A DNA stretch of 64,000 nt, taken from Micromonospora sp. NBC_01699 (lineage in GTDB: Bacteria; Actinomycetota; Actinomycetes; Mycobacteriales; Micromonosporaceae). Below, one piece after another: positions 33,965 to 43,500 of this stretch. Location of the stretch: assembly GCF_036250065.1 (NCBI RefSeq), contig NZ_CP109199.1, forward strand, positions 6,138,001-6,202,000, given 5' to 3'. Numbering within the stretch: position 1 is the stretch's first letter; each line of letters opens with the position of its first letter. Under the pieces are notes generated by a model. It searched no databases. It saw nothing but the letters and a program-made list of their open reading frames with translations, and was not told the origin of the DNA. The translations under genes and the position numbers were made by a program.

Positions 33965-34171
33965 ATGGGAGCGACGGCGCAGGTGCCTCTGGTCGGCGGG
34001 GTGGCCGACGGTGGGGTGGTCACCGTCGAACTGGACGCGCACGGCCGCCCACCGCTGGTTCACCCGCATCTCGGCGAGGGCGGTCTGGCCCACGCGCAGA
34101 TGTACGAGCTGGAGTCGGTGCGCGACGACGGCCCACCCTGGGTTTACCGCTGGCGCGGCCCCGCAACCTGA
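33965..34171 (+). CDS. Small conserved hypothetical protein (68 aa)
   Basis: 68 residues, ATG at 33965, with a GGTGG-like ribosome site. Codon third positions are strongly G/C, as in neighbouring genes. The sequence contains VTVELDAHGRPPLVHPHLGE and ends VRDDGPPWVYRWRGPAT, a beta-rich pattern I cannot link to a named family. No signal or membrane segment. It follows the GNAT gene by 91 nt. Confidence 0.6.
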   Translation: MGATAQVPLVGGVADGGVVTVELDAHGRPPLVHPHLGEGGLAHAQMYELESVRDDGPPWVYRWRGPAT

Positions 34172-34190
34172 ACCCGCTCCCGCCCGTCGG

Positions 34191-34280
34191 TCTCGCCCCG
34201 TCAGTCGGCCTCGCCCCGTCAGTCGGCCTCGCCCCGTCAGTTGGCCCCGCCCCGTCAGTCGGTCTCGCCTCGCCGGTCGA
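34191..34280. repeat. 18-nt tandem repeat between convergent genes
   Basis: Four units (34191-34208, 34209-34226, 34227-34244, 34245-34262) of the form CCTCGCCCCGTCAGTCGG with one or two changes each, then a degraded fifth. It sits just downstream of the 68-aa gene and directly before the pyruvyltransferase stop, in non-coding DNA. Confidence 0.85.
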
Positions 34281-34292
34281 GCGGAGGACGGT

Positions 34293-35417
34293 TCAGAGAC
34301 GGTTGAGCAGCGGGGTGACGAGCCGGCTGGTGATCCGGGCCTGTTCGCGTACCTCGTCGACCCGGCGGGCGGTGTCCTCGGCCCGCGCCTCCCGCTCGTC
34401 CCAGAGCTGGTCGACCTCGGCCAGCAGCGGCCCCTCCACCTCGCGGGCCAACCCGCTCAGCGCCGGTACGCCGATCCGCTGGGCGAAGTCGAACACCTTG
34501 CCCGCGTACGGCAACGGCAGGAACGGCACCCCGGACATGGCGGCGAAAATCAGGAAGTGCAGCCGCATCCCGACGGCCATGTCGAAATGCGCCATCAGGC
34601 CGAGCAGTTGCCGGGGCGTGTAGTCGCCGTTGAGGATCCGGCCCCGGTCCGGGGCGGTCATGTGCGACAGCACCCCGTGCGAGTGCTTGATGTCGTCCCG
34701 CTCCATCGGCACGAACAGCACGTTCGCCTCCAGCCGCCGGACCAGGAAGTCGCCGATCTGGGCCAGCAGCCGGTGGTAGCCGTCCACGTCCAGCCGGGAC
34801 GCGGCCCGCCCCGGCTCGCGTACGCTCATGCCGACCAGCCGCCGCCCGGGGCGTACGCCCTCCCGGCGCAGCCAGTCGACCGGGAACTCCTCCGGTTCGA
34901 GCAGGAAGGCCGGGTCGGCGGTGACCGTGATCGGCTTGGTCACCCCGATGTCCTCCAGCACCAACTGCGACTCGTCGTCGCGTACGGTCACCTCGGCCGC
35001 CGCGTCGAGGCTCTGCTGCACCATCGAGCAGTCGACCGCGTCGGTCAACGGGCCGGCACCCACCGCGTACGTGAAAACCGGCAGTCCCCGCTCCTGGGCG
35101 GCCAGGACCAACCGTAGGTAACGGCGGGCCTCGCTGTCGTACAGGATCCCGCCACCGCCGAGGATCAGCAGGTCGAGGCGGGCGACCGTGCTCGCCGAGT
35201 CGGCCCGGCGGATCCCGTCCCAGGCCGCCGCCTCGACGCCGGGATGGGCGCGCCGGGTGTGCTCGGGGTTGCGGGAGAAGACGATGATCCTCGCCTCCGG
35301 ACGGGCCCCGCGCAGGTCGGCCAGGATGCCGGTCAGAATCGCCTCGTCGCCGAGGTTGCGGCCGCCGTACGATCCGATCACGCCGATGGTCGGTCCGTCA
35401 CCTTGCGGCATCTCCAC
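34293..35417 (-). CDS. Polysaccharide pyruvyl transferase family protein (CsaB-like)
   Basis: 374 residues from GTG 35417 (an ATG two codons in is an alternative). It matches the PS_pyruv_trans fold: GSYGGRNLGDEAILTGIL with the GxxNxGDE motif at the N-terminus, LLILGGGGILYDSEARRYL, GLPVFTYAVGAGPLTDA, VRDDESQLVLEDIG, VTADPAFLLEP, and in the C-terminal half MAVGMRLHFLIFAAMSGVP followed by YAGKVFDFAQRIG. The family adds pyruvate ketals to cell-wall polysaccharides using PEP. No glycan genes are next to it. Cytoplasmic; substrate unknown. Confidence 0.9.
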   Translation of the reverse strand: MEMPQGDGPTIGVIGSYGGRNLGDEAILTGILADLRGARPEARIIVFSRNPEHTRRAHPGVEAAAWDGIRRADSASTVARLDLLILGGGGILYDSEARRYLRLVLAAQERGLPVFTYAVGAGPLTDAVDCSMVQQSLDAAAEVTVRDDESQLVLEDIGVTKPITVTADPAFLLEPEEFPVDWLRREGVRPGRRLVGMSVREPGRAASRLDVDGYHRLLAQIGDFLVRRLEANVLFVPMERDDIKHSHGVLSHMTAPDRGRILNGDYTPRQLLGLMAHFDMAVGMRLHFLIFAAMSGVPFLPLPYAGKVFDFAQRIGVPALSGLAREVEGPLLAEVDQLWDEREARAEDTARRVDEVREQARITSRLVTPLLNRL

Positions 35418-35500
35418 CCACCCCTCGTGCCGGACTTCGGCCTACCCGTTCCGGCCGAACCCATGCCTTTCGGGTGCGGTCCCGCCCCGTCCGGATCGGG

Positions 35501-37144
35501 TCAGACGGTGACCAGGTCGAACTGCTCCCAGCCGCCGATGGCGACCCGGTTGGCGACCAGTGCCCCGGCTCCGGCGTTCTCGGCGCAGACGTAGCTGTTG
35601 TTGACCCGGGCGAGCAGGCTGACCGTGCCGTTCGGGTTCTGCACCAGGGTGAACGCCTCCCACGGCCCCGCCGCCGTCCGGTTCGCCACCAGCGGACCGT
35701 TTCCCGCGTCCTCGGCGCTGACCAGCATGCCGTTGGCCCGACAGCGCAGGGCGATGGCACCGCCACCGAGGTCCACCCGCTCGAACTGTTCGGTCGCGCC
35801 GGTGCTGGACGCGTTCGCGGTCAGGACCGAGGTGCCGCCGACGCCGGCCGAGACGAAGAGGTTGTTGGCGCGCGACCGCAGGGCGATCCCGGTGCCGACG
35901 ACCGGGCCGCCGAGCACCGGCTGGGTGGGGCGGGTGGCGGTCAGCGCCAACTGCTTCTTGAGCATCCGGCCACCGTCGGCGGTGAGCCGCAGGTAGTAGT
36001 CGGAGGAGCACACGGTCCCGTCCTCGTCCAGCGAGGGCATGGTGATCCCGGCCGGCACCATCGAGGCGTTCTCGGCGTTCTTGGCGATGTGGTTGCCCTC
36101 GCCGTACTCGTCGAACATGGAGATGTAGATGCCCTGGGCGCCGACCCGGACCATGTTGTAGAACTGCCGCCACATGAAGTCGCCGTGCGCCCGCTGGCCC
36201 TCGACCAGGTCGCCGGGGAGTACGCACGGCTGGTAGTCGATCCCGTTCGCGTCGCAGTCGGCCTGGTCGGCCCGGTTCACGTTCTCGTAGAACCGGTCCG
36301 AGTCGGCGGTGTTGCCGATCCGGCCGACCATCCACGGCGAGAGCATGTGGAAGGCGCGGTAGACGTCGCCGAAGCCGGGGCGGGAGTCCTCGTTGCCGGA
36401 ACGCCAGTGGGTCGGCACCCCGCCGATGACGTAGCAGCCCTGGGCCTTGAACCAGTTGACCACGTCGAGGCAGGCCGCCGGGCCGAACGGGCGGCCCGAG
36501 TCGTTGAAGCCGAAGCCCCAGACGCAGACGACGGGCTTGCCGTTCTGCCGGGCGTACGCCGACGATCCGGTGTGGACGGACATCTTGCCGGTCCAGTCGG
36601 CCTTGATCTCCGACTGCATGTTCGTCCAGTTCGTGACGTCGTACATGATGTAGAACTTGCGCCCGGTGCGCTCCGCCGCGCTGCGGACCCTGGCCGCCAT
36701 GGCGTCGCGGGTCGGCCCCTCGGAGCTGTTCGGGTTGAAGCGTTGCAGGGCGGCGGTGTCGCAGCCGTACTGTTGCATCCACTTGAAGTGGGTGTCGACG
36801 GTCTGCTGGTCGTACGAGGAGAACAGGGTCGCCGGCTGTCCGTTGCCGAAGTTCGGGTACGCGGTCCGGTACACGTTGGTGTACTCGCGCATGTCCGGCC
36901 AGCCCTTGATCACGTTGTTGCTCGGCGACGGCGCCTGCGACCAGTTCTCGCTCCAGTGCCACCAGCCGTTGATCGGTGCCCCGTCCCCGGCGCACGCGAA
37001 CCAGCCCTGGTAACCAACAGTGATCTTGCCGACAACATCACCGGGACCACTGGCCGCCGACGCCGGTCCGGCCAGGTACGCCGATGCCCCGAGGCCGGTT
37101 CCGGCCAGCGCGGAGGCAAGGACCGACCGTCGTGAGATACCCAT
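35501..37144 (-). CDS. Secreted glycoside hydrolase (GH99/GH71-like) with C-terminal beta-trefoil
   Basis: 547 residues, ATG at 37144 with GAGGGAG 5-6 nt upstream. Tat-type signal MGISRRSVLASALAGTGLGA with an Ala-x-Ala site near residue 30. The catalytic region (about 35-390) includes KITVGYQGWFACAGDGAPIN, FKWMQQYGCDTAALQRF, YIMYDVTNW and QGIYISMFDEYGEGNHIAKN, as in the GH71/GH99-like endo-glycosidase group. Residues about 405-547 are three fascin/beta-trefoil blades (ALRSRANNLFVSA, ALRCRANGMLVSAE, SLLARVNNSYVCAE), likely carbohydrate-binding. Exported; cleaves an unidentified polysaccharide. Confidence 0.82.
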   Translation of the reverse strand: MGISRRSVLASALAGTGLGASAYLAGPASAASGPGDVVGKITVGYQGWFACAGDGAPINGWWHWSENWSQAPSPSNNVIKGWPDMREYTNVYRTAYPNFGNGQPATLFSSYDQQTVDTHFKWMQQYGCDTAALQRFNPNSSEGPTRDAMAARVRSAAERTGRKFYIMYDVTNWTNMQSEIKADWTGKMSVHTGSSAYARQNGKPVVCVWGFGFNDSGRPFGPAACLDVVNWFKAQGCYVIGGVPTHWRSGNEDSRPGFGDVYRAFHMLSPWMVGRIGNTADSDRFYENVNRADQADCDANGIDYQPCVLPGDLVEGQRAHGDFMWRQFYNMVRVGAQGIYISMFDEYGEGNHIAKNAENASMVPAGITMPSLDEDGTVCSSDYYLRLTADGGRMLKKQLALTATRPTQPVLGGPVVGTGIALRSRANNLFVSAGVGGTSVLTANASSTGATEQFERVDLGGGAIALRCRANGMLVSAEDAGNGPLVANRTAAGPWEAFTLVQNPNGTVSLLARVNNSYVCAENAGAGALVANRVAIGGWEQFDLVTV

Positions 37145-37282
37145 GGAACTCCCTCGGATCATCCGCTGTGACCCGCCAGCGGATGCGGATCGACCGCGAC
37201 AAACGCGATAAGCCATCGCAGGGGAAACCTAATAACGGCTGCTGGGTGCATCAACACCAAAAAGCCGCAGTTAAGGCAAATT

Positions 37283-37295
37283 TGAAGTTACTTCA
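37283..37295. promoter_or_regulatory. Short palindrome in the glycoside hydrolase promoter region
   Basis: TGAAGT (37283-37288), T, ACTTCA (37290-37295) within an AT-rich stretch about 140 nt before the hydrolase start. A possible operator; regulator unknown. Confidence 0.4.
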
Positions 37296-37350
37296 CTCTT
37301 CGCGCTCCCCTGACATCGGAACCATGACGACTCGATGCGGTCGTCGGCGT

Positions 37351-37376
37351 GCATATACCGTCGCCGGGTATATGCT
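37351..37376. promoter_or_regulatory. PadR operator overlapping a leaderless promoter
   Basis: GCATATACC (37351-37359) and GGTATATGC (37367-37375) form a perfect 9-bp inverted repeat with a 7-nt centre. Its right arm contains TATGCT (37371-37376), a -10 box ending 6 nt before the PadR ATG, so the transcript should be leaderless and blocked when PadR binds. AT-rich inverted repeats of this shape are typical PadR operators. Confidence 0.72.
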
Positions 37377-37382
37377 GCTGGC

Positions 37383-37730
37383 ATGAGTAGCCCACCACTC
37401 ACGGAACCGACGTTCCTGATCCTCACCGCCCTGGCCGAGACACCCCAGCACGGCTACGGCGTCATCGGGGAGGTCCTACACATCTCCGACGGCCGGGTGA
37501 AACTGCGCGCCGGGACCCTCTACGCCGTACTCGACCGGCTCCGTACCGAGGGCCTGATCGAGGTCGACCGAGAGGAGGTGGTGCAATCCCGACTGCGCCG
37601 CTACTACCGCCTCACCGCCCTCGGCGCGCAACGGCTCGCCGAGGAAGCCGCCCGCCTGCGGCACAACGCGAACACGGCCGGCAGCCGGCTGCGCCGTCGT
37701 GACCTGCTCGCCGAGGGAGGCATCGGATGA
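37383..37730 (+). CDS. PadR-family transcriptional regulator
   Basis: 115 residues, ATG at 37383, probably leaderless. It is the winged-helix PadR domain: FLILTALAETPQHGYGVIGEV, the recognition helix LRAGTLYAVLDRLRTEGLIEV and the wing SRLRRYYRLTALGAQRL. The C-terminal helix is short, as in PadR subfamily 2 regulators. The stop overlaps the next start as ATGA, so it is coupled to a membrane protein. This two-gene pattern (PadR then polytopic membrane protein) is common; the regulator usually represses its own operon in response to a hydrophobic compound. Confidence 0.92.
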   Translation: MSSPPLTEPTFLILTALAETPQHGYGVIGEVLHISDGRVKLRAGTLYAVLDRLRTEGLIEVDREEVVQSRLRRYYRLTALGAQRLAEEAARLRHNANTAGSRLRRRDLLAEGGIG

Positions 37731-38836
37731 CCGGCCGGGACCTGGAGAGCCGCTACCGCCGACTGCTCACCGTCTACCCCTGGGAACACCGCCGCCGCTA
37801 CGAGGAGGAGATGCTTGGCGTACTGCTGGAGGACGCCCGGCCCGACCAGCGGCACCCGGACATCGGTGACATGACCAACCTGGTCCTCGCCGGACTCCGG
37901 ACCCGGCTCGGCTGGACCGCGCGCGGGCTCGCCGACCGAGCCTGGCACGACGCGGCGGCGGTCACCGGTCTGCTGGCCGCGCTCACCCTGCTCGCCCTGA
38001 ACGGCCACGCCCTGGTGTCGAAGATGGAACTGGACCGGGGACCGATGGCGTACCCGTTCGGCTCCGGCGACGGGGTCGAAGCGCTCGACTGGCTGCCGAT
38101 CGGCGTCTGGGCGGCGGTCTGCGTGGCCGTGCTGGCCGGACTCCCCCGGCCGGCGGTCGCGCTTGGCTGGGCGGCGCTGGTCGTCGAAATCGCCCTGTTC
38201 CCGGCGCAGTACAGCACCGACCCGGTTCCCGTGGTCAGCGGCCTGTGGCAGCTCGTACTGGGGCTGGTCGCCGCCATCGCGCTCACCGTACCGGCGCCGC
38301 GACGCCGAGCACTCGCGGTGCTCGGCACCCGCCGGCTGCTGACGATCATCTTCGCCCTGGCCGCCATCGTGGCGGTCTTCCTGGTGAACCGGCTCGCCAG
38401 CAGCCAGCTAGCCACTGACGGTTCGCCCTACCACGTGTTCCCGCTGCACGACAACAAGATCGCCCGGCGCGAACTCGAACTGGTCGGCGGCTCCACCGGT
38501 CAGGTCCTGTTCTACCTCGCGTTACTCCTGGCCGCCGGGCTAACCGTACTGATCGCGGTGGCCACCGTCGACGGACCCGTACGGCGCCGCATCGCTGTCC
38601 TGTCCGCGCCGGTCGTCACACTGGTGATGCTGGTCAACCAGACCCTGGACGGGTGGGCGGTGTCCAACATGAACATGGGCCACCCGATCTACCTGGTGCC
38701 GGCCCAGTGGGCGGCACTCGCCACCGTCCCGCTGCTGACGTTCGCGATAGCACTCCTCCTACTCCGCCGACGCGAACAGACCCTGCGAATGGTCGCCCTA
38801 GGCCGCACCGCCGACCGCAAATCCCCCACCCCCTAA
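37727..38836 (+). CDS. PadR-coupled polytopic membrane protein
   Basis: 369 residues, ATG at 37727 overlapping the PadR stop by 4 nt. An N-terminal cytoplasmic helix LESRYRRLLTVYPWEHRRRY EEEMLG, typical of proteins encoded after PadR regulators, is followed by about eight hydrophobic segments. These include LLAALTLLALNGHAL, VWAAVCVAVLAGLP and several Leu/Ala-rich helices, with an extracytoplasmic loop around residues 220-250. The protein ends in a basic tail. Role unknown; by context it is the effector (exporter, sensor or permease-like subunit) of the PadR switch. Confidence 0.85.
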   Translation: MTGRDLESRYRRLLTVYPWEHRRRYEEEMLGVLLEDARPDQRHPDIGDMTNLVLAGLRTRLGWTARGLADRAWHDAAAVTGLLAALTLLALNGHALVSKMELDRGPMAYPFGSGDGVEALDWLPIGVWAAVCVAVLAGLPRPAVALGWAALVVEIALFPAQYSTDPVPVVSGLWQLVLGLVAAIALTVPAPRRRALAVLGTRRLLTIIFALAAIVAVFLVNRLASSQLATDGSPYHVFPLHDNKIARRELELVGGSTGQVLFYLALLLAAGLTVLIAVATVDGPVRRRIAVLSAPVVTLVMLVNQTLDGWAVSNMNMGHPIYLVPAQWAALATVPLLTFAIALLLLRRREQTLRMVALGRTADRKSPTP

Positions 38837-38859
38837 ACCCCCGCGCGCTCAGGGGCGCG

Positions 38860-38921
38860 CACTAATACCGAGAATGAGTGCCAATCCGACGCGCGATTAC
38901 CACTCATTCTCTGTATTAGTG
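38860..38921. terminator. 21-bp near-perfect inverted repeat, bidirectional terminator
   Basis: Arms at 38860-38880 and 38901-38921 match at 20 of 21 positions, with a 20-nt loop. The core of the left arm is CACTAATACCGAGAATGAG. It lies 24 nt past the membrane-protein stop and 19 nt from the stop of the convergent LLM gene, so it can serve both. It is AT-richer than the surroundings. Confidence 0.8.
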
Positions 38922-38939
38922 GGGATCTTGGGGTGGAGG

Positions 38940-39899
38940 TTAGGTGAGGGTGGGGAGGATTTGGGTGGCGAAGGTGTCTAGGAAGTCTTGTTGGTGCTGG
39001 CCTACGTGGTGTAGGTAGATTTCGTCGAAACCCAGGTCGGCGTACTCGTGTAGCCACTGGGTGTGGCGGGCGGGGTCGTTTGAGATCAGCACGTGCTCGC
39101 GCATGTCGTCGGGGCGGACGTACGCGGTGGCTCGGGCGAACTCGGCCGGCATGGCCAGATCCCAGGCCACGTCACTGCCGAGGATCCCGGTACGCCACTG
39201 CTCGTGCGCTATCCGCAGTGCCTTCTCCTCGTCCCGGTCCCAGCACAGGTGCACCTGCAACTTGATCGGCTTGCCCGCGCCGCCACCCTCGCGGTACGCC
39301 TCGATGACCGGCCGGAGCTGGTCCACCGGCCGGTTGACGGTGATCAGGCCGTCGGCCCAGGAGCCGACCCAGCGGGCGGTCTCCGGGCTGACCGCCGCAC
39401 CGAAGATCGGCGGCGGTGACGCCGGGCGGGTCCAGAGTTTCGCCCGGTCGACGGTGACCAGACCCCGGTGGCTGACCATCTCCCCGGCGAACAGCGCCCG
39501 CATCACCTGCACCGATTCGAGCAGCCGGGCGTTGCGCTCGTCCTTGGCCGGCCAGCGTTCCCCGGTGATGTGCTCGTTGACCAGTTCGCCGCTGCCGACC
39601 GCCATCCAGAAGCGGTCCGGGAACATCTCGGCCAGGGTGGCGGCGGCCTGGGCGACGATCGCCGGGTGGTAGCGCTGTCCCGGCGCGTTGACCACGCCGA
39701 ACGGCAGGTCGGTGGTGGCCAGCGCGGCACCGAGCCAGGACCACGCGAACCCGGACTCGCCCTGCTCGGGACCGAACGGGGCGAAGTGGTCCGAGCACAT
39801 CGCCCGGCTGAATCCGGCCTGCTCGGCGGCCTGGACCTGGCGCAGCAGCTCGCTCGGCGGCAACTGCTCGTGCGATGCGTGGAACCCGTACGTGGTCAC
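38940..39899 (-). CDS. F420-type LLM-class flavin oxidoreductase
   Basis: 319 residues. GTG at 39899 was chosen because GGGAGG lies 5 nt upstream and homologues begin at VTTYGFHASHEQ. It has the luciferase-like barrel with AAEQAGFSRAMCSDHFAPFG, WSWLGAALATT, FGVVNAPGQRYHPAIVAQAAATL, WMAVGSGELVNEH and HHVGQHQQDFLDTF, as in the TIGR03557/TIGR03885 groups that use F420. The reaction is likely hydride transfer to or from a small carbonyl or alcohol, substrate unknown. Monocistronic, with the long hairpin as terminator. Confidence 0.88.
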   Translation of the reverse strand: MTTYGFHASHEQLPPSELLRQVQAAEQAGFSRAMCSDHFAPFGPEQGESGFAWSWLGAALATTDLPFGVVNAPGQRYHPAIVAQAAATLAEMFPDRFWMAVGSGELVNEHITGERWPAKDERNARLLESVQVMRALFAGEMVSHRGLVTVDRAKLWTRPASPPPIFGAAVSPETARWVGSWADGLITVNRPVDQLRPVIEAYREGGGAGKPIKLQVHLCWDRDEEKALRIAHEQWRTGILGSDVAWDLAMPAEFARATAYVRPDDMREHVLISNDPARHTQWLHEYADLGFDEIYLHHVGQHQQDFLDTFATQILPTLT

Positions 39900-40047
39900 C
39901 AGGACCTCCCGGCCGTCGTCGTCGACTGTCACCGAACAGATGCCCACCGAGCCGAGGTCCCGAAACCAGTGGCGGTTCCGGGTTCGATCCGTGGAGGTTC
40001 GGTGAACGGGAAGGATGGCGGGTGAACCGGGTCGTAGGGTCGCGGCG

Positions 40048-40512
40048 ATGAACACAGACATCGGGCCGCGGGCGGTGCGGGCTGCCCTGGTCGGCCTGAC
40101 CGTCGCCGTCCTGCTCCACCTGTCCCTGGCGTACGCACAGCGGCGCATGGCGACGGCGGCGGCCGATCCGGAGATCGAGGGGTTGGCGGTGCTCGCCGGG
40201 GTGGTCGTGACGACCGTCCTGGTGTGGGTCCCGTCCGCCCTGGTCGTCGGCTGGCTGGTGGGCTGGGCGGCCCGGCTGGAGCACCCGATAGTGGTGTCGT
40301 TCGTGGGTATGGTCGGCACCGGGCTCCTCACCTGCCTGGTCGGCCGGTTGGCGGTCCGGCCGGGATGGCTGCTCCCGAGCGTCCTGATCGTCGCGACCTA
40401 CGCCGTCACCCCGCTGCTGGTCGATCTGCTGTGGACGAAGCCCGACCCGAAACCGGCCCCGCCCCCGGCCGGCCGCCTCGACGACGGGTTCGAGGACGGC
40501 ACCGCCGGCTGA
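40048..40512 (+). CDS. Membrane protein of unknown function (154 aa)
   Basis: 154 residues, ATG at 40048. Four hydrophobic helices (about 12-32, 47-72, 80-103 and 108-130) and a short Pro-rich, acidic tail ending GFEDGTAG. Codon use is normal for the genome. No family recognised. It is convergent with the caspase-ATPase gene, whose stop lies 10 nt away. Confidence 0.7.
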   Translation: MNTDIGPRAVRAALVGLTVAVLLHLSLAYAQRRMATAAADPEIEGLAVLAGVVVTTVLVWVPSALVVGWLVGWAARLEHPIVVSFVGMVGTGLLTCLVGRLAVRPGWLLPSVLIVATYAVTPLLVDLLWTKPDPKPAPPPAGRLDDGFEDGTAG

Positions 40513-40522
40513 TCACGCCGGA

Positions 40523-43500
40523 TCAGGGCTCGGCGAGCACGGTCTGGATCACCTGTACGCCGTCGCGGTGGCGGACGAGTGTGCCCCGGCCCGGTGGCAG
40601 CACGGTCGGCCGGACCGAGCCGAACACCGCCCCCTCCTCCCGATTGCCCGACATCAGCAGCCCCGGGCTCTCCAACTCGCGCAGCCGTTGCAGGACGGGT
40701 TCGTACTGGGCTCGGGCGACCCCGCTGACCCGGCGGGCCAGGATCAGGTGCAGGCCGATGTCGCGGGCCTGCGGCAACAGGTCGAGCAGGGCCGCCAGCG
40801 GGTTGCCACCGCCGGTCGCCACCAGGTCGTAGTCGTCGACCAGCAGGTACAGGTCCGGTCCCTGCCACCAGCTCCGGTCCCGGAGTTGGGCCGGGGTGAT
40901 GTCGGTTGCCGGCAGCCGCTCCTGCATCACCTTCCGGACCTGGTCCAGCACCTCGCTGAACGCCTGGTTGGACGAGGCGTAGTTGATCAGGTGCTCGCCC
41001 TCGACCGCCCGGAGCAGGCTGCGCCGGTAGTCGGCGATGACGATCCGCGCCTCGGCCGGGGTGTACCGCGCCGCGATGGTGCGGGCGATGTGCCGCAGCA
41101 GGTTGCTCTTGCCGCACTCGGCGTCGCCGAAGACGAGCAGGTGCGGGTCGACCGAGGGTTCGAGGTACACCGGGGCGAGGGCGGATTCGTTCACCCCGAT
41201 CGGCAGCCCCGGCCGGACCGGGTCGACCACCCGGGCCAGGTCCGCGACGGTGAGCGTACGCGGAAGCAGCCGTACCTTCGGCGCGGGTTGCCCCGGCCAA
41301 CCGTCCCGGATCCGGCGGGCGAGGGCGACGGTCGCCTCGGCCAGTCCACCGTCCCCGGAGCGGCCGTCGATCCGGGGTGCGGCGGCGACGAAGTGCAGCT
41401 TTTCGGCGCTCAGCCCGCGTCCGGGGCCGCCGGCCGACACGCTCCGCGCGGCCCGGCGGTCGATCTCCGAATCGGACGGGTCGGTCAGCCGCAGTTCCAG
41501 CCGGATGCCGAGCAGGTCGCGCAGCGCCGGCCGGAGCTCGGTCCACCGGACCGCGGTGAGCACGACGTGCACCCCGACGCCCGGCCCCCGGGCGGCGAGC
41601 AGGGCGATCGCCTGTTCCAGTTCCTCGTAGTCCTGGCGCAGGGCGCTCCAGCCGTCCGCGACGAGGAACAGGTCACCGAACGGGTCGTCCGGGAACTCGC
41701 CGGCCACCCGCCGCCGCCGGTACGCGCCGATCGAGTCAATGCCCAACCGGGCGAAACGGGCCTCACGCTCGTCGATCACCGCCTCCACCTCGGCGACGGT
41801 ACGGCGTACGGACTCGGGTTCGCGGCGGGTGGCGAGCCCGGACAGGTGGGGCAGCTCGGCCAGGTTGGCCAGCGAGCCGCCACCGAAGTCGAGGCAGAAG
41901 AACTGCACCTCACGGGGGGTGTGGGTGAGGGCGAGCCCGGCAATGATCGAGGCGACCAGGGTGCTCTTGCCGCTGCGCGGCGCGCCCACCACGGCGACGT
42001 TGCCGGCCGGGCGGGTGAGGTCGAGCAGCAGCCGGTCCTGCCGGTGCTCGCGGGGCAGGTCGACCATGCCCACCGGCACGGTCAGCGGTTCGCGTTCGAG
42101 CGCGCCCAGGCCGAGTCGCGCGTCGGTGACGAGTTCCATGAGCGAGTCGAGGCCGGGCGGGTCACCGAGCGGCGGCAGCCAGATCCGGTGGGCGGGCGGC
42201 CGGGCGTCGCGCAGCCGCCGGATCACCACGTCGAGGACGGTGGGGCCGAGCGGTTCGTCGTCCCCGGTCGGCGCCGTCCTGACCTGGTACGGGCCGGAGA
42301 CGTACCCCGCCCGGAAGCGGGTGAGCACGGTGTTGGCCTTGAGGTAGCCGTGACCGGGCGCGTTCGGCAGCTCGTACGCGTCGGCCACGCCGAGCACCGC
42401 CCGGCTCTCCGCCGAGGAGAAGGTACGCATTCCGATCCGGTACGACAGGTGGTTCTCCAGCCCGCGCAGCCGTCCCTCCTCGATCCGTTGGCTGGCCAGC
42501 AGCAGGTGCACCCCGAGCGCGCGGCCCATCCGTCCGATCCGGATGAACACCTCGACGAACTCCGGCCGGGCGCTGAGCAGTTCGGAGAACTCGTCGCAGA
42601 CAACCAGCACGGACGGCATCGGGGCGAGGGTGGGATTGGTCTGCCGGGTCCGGTCGTACTCCCACCGGCTGCCCAGGTGGCCGGCCGCACGGAGCATCTG
42701 CTGCCGGCGCTGTAGCTCACTTTCCAGCACGTCGGTCATCCGGTCGACCAGGGACAGGTCCTCGGCGAGGTGGGTGATCTGCGCGATGGTGTGCGGCAGC
42801 TCGCCCAGCGGGCCGAAGGTGGCCCCGCCCTTGTAGTCGATCAGGACGAAGTTCAGCTCCTCCGTCGTGTGCCGCATCGCCAGCGCCGCGACCAACGTAC
42901 GGAGCAGTTCGCTCTTGCCGGAGCCGGTGGCCCCGACGACCAGGCCGTGCGGCCCGTCGCCTTCCTGGGCGGCCTCCTTGATGTCGAGCAGCACCGGCTC
43001 GCCCTCGTCGTCGAGCCCGATCGGCACCCGCAGGTAGTCCGGCCCGACCGGGGTGCTGTCGCCGGTGAAGTCGGCCAGCACCGAGTAGTCCGGTATCCCG
43101 AGCACGGTCAGCACCTCGTCGGGTGGCGGGACCGGGTCGACCGGACCGTTGTTCGGCGGCACGAGCTCCCGCGGGCGGGCGCCTATCCCGCTCGGCATGG
43201 TCGGGCCGTCGACCACCACGAGGCCCGCCCATGCCTCGGCGATCGTCGACACCAGCGCCGCCGCGCCGTCCGGTGCTCCGTCGACGGGCTCGGCCTCGCC
43301 GTCGACCTCGCGCAGGCTCAGGTCGGGCAGGGCGATGCGGAAGGTCTGCCGACCGTGGACGGCCCAGCCGGGGACGTTGGCCGGCAGCCGGCCGGCGTGG
43401 TCGGGATTGACCAGTGACTCGTGCGGTTGGGTCAGCCGGGTCTCGATCCGCGACTGGGGCAGTTCGAGCAGTTCCTCGGGAATGGTCCGCCAGCTCCGGT

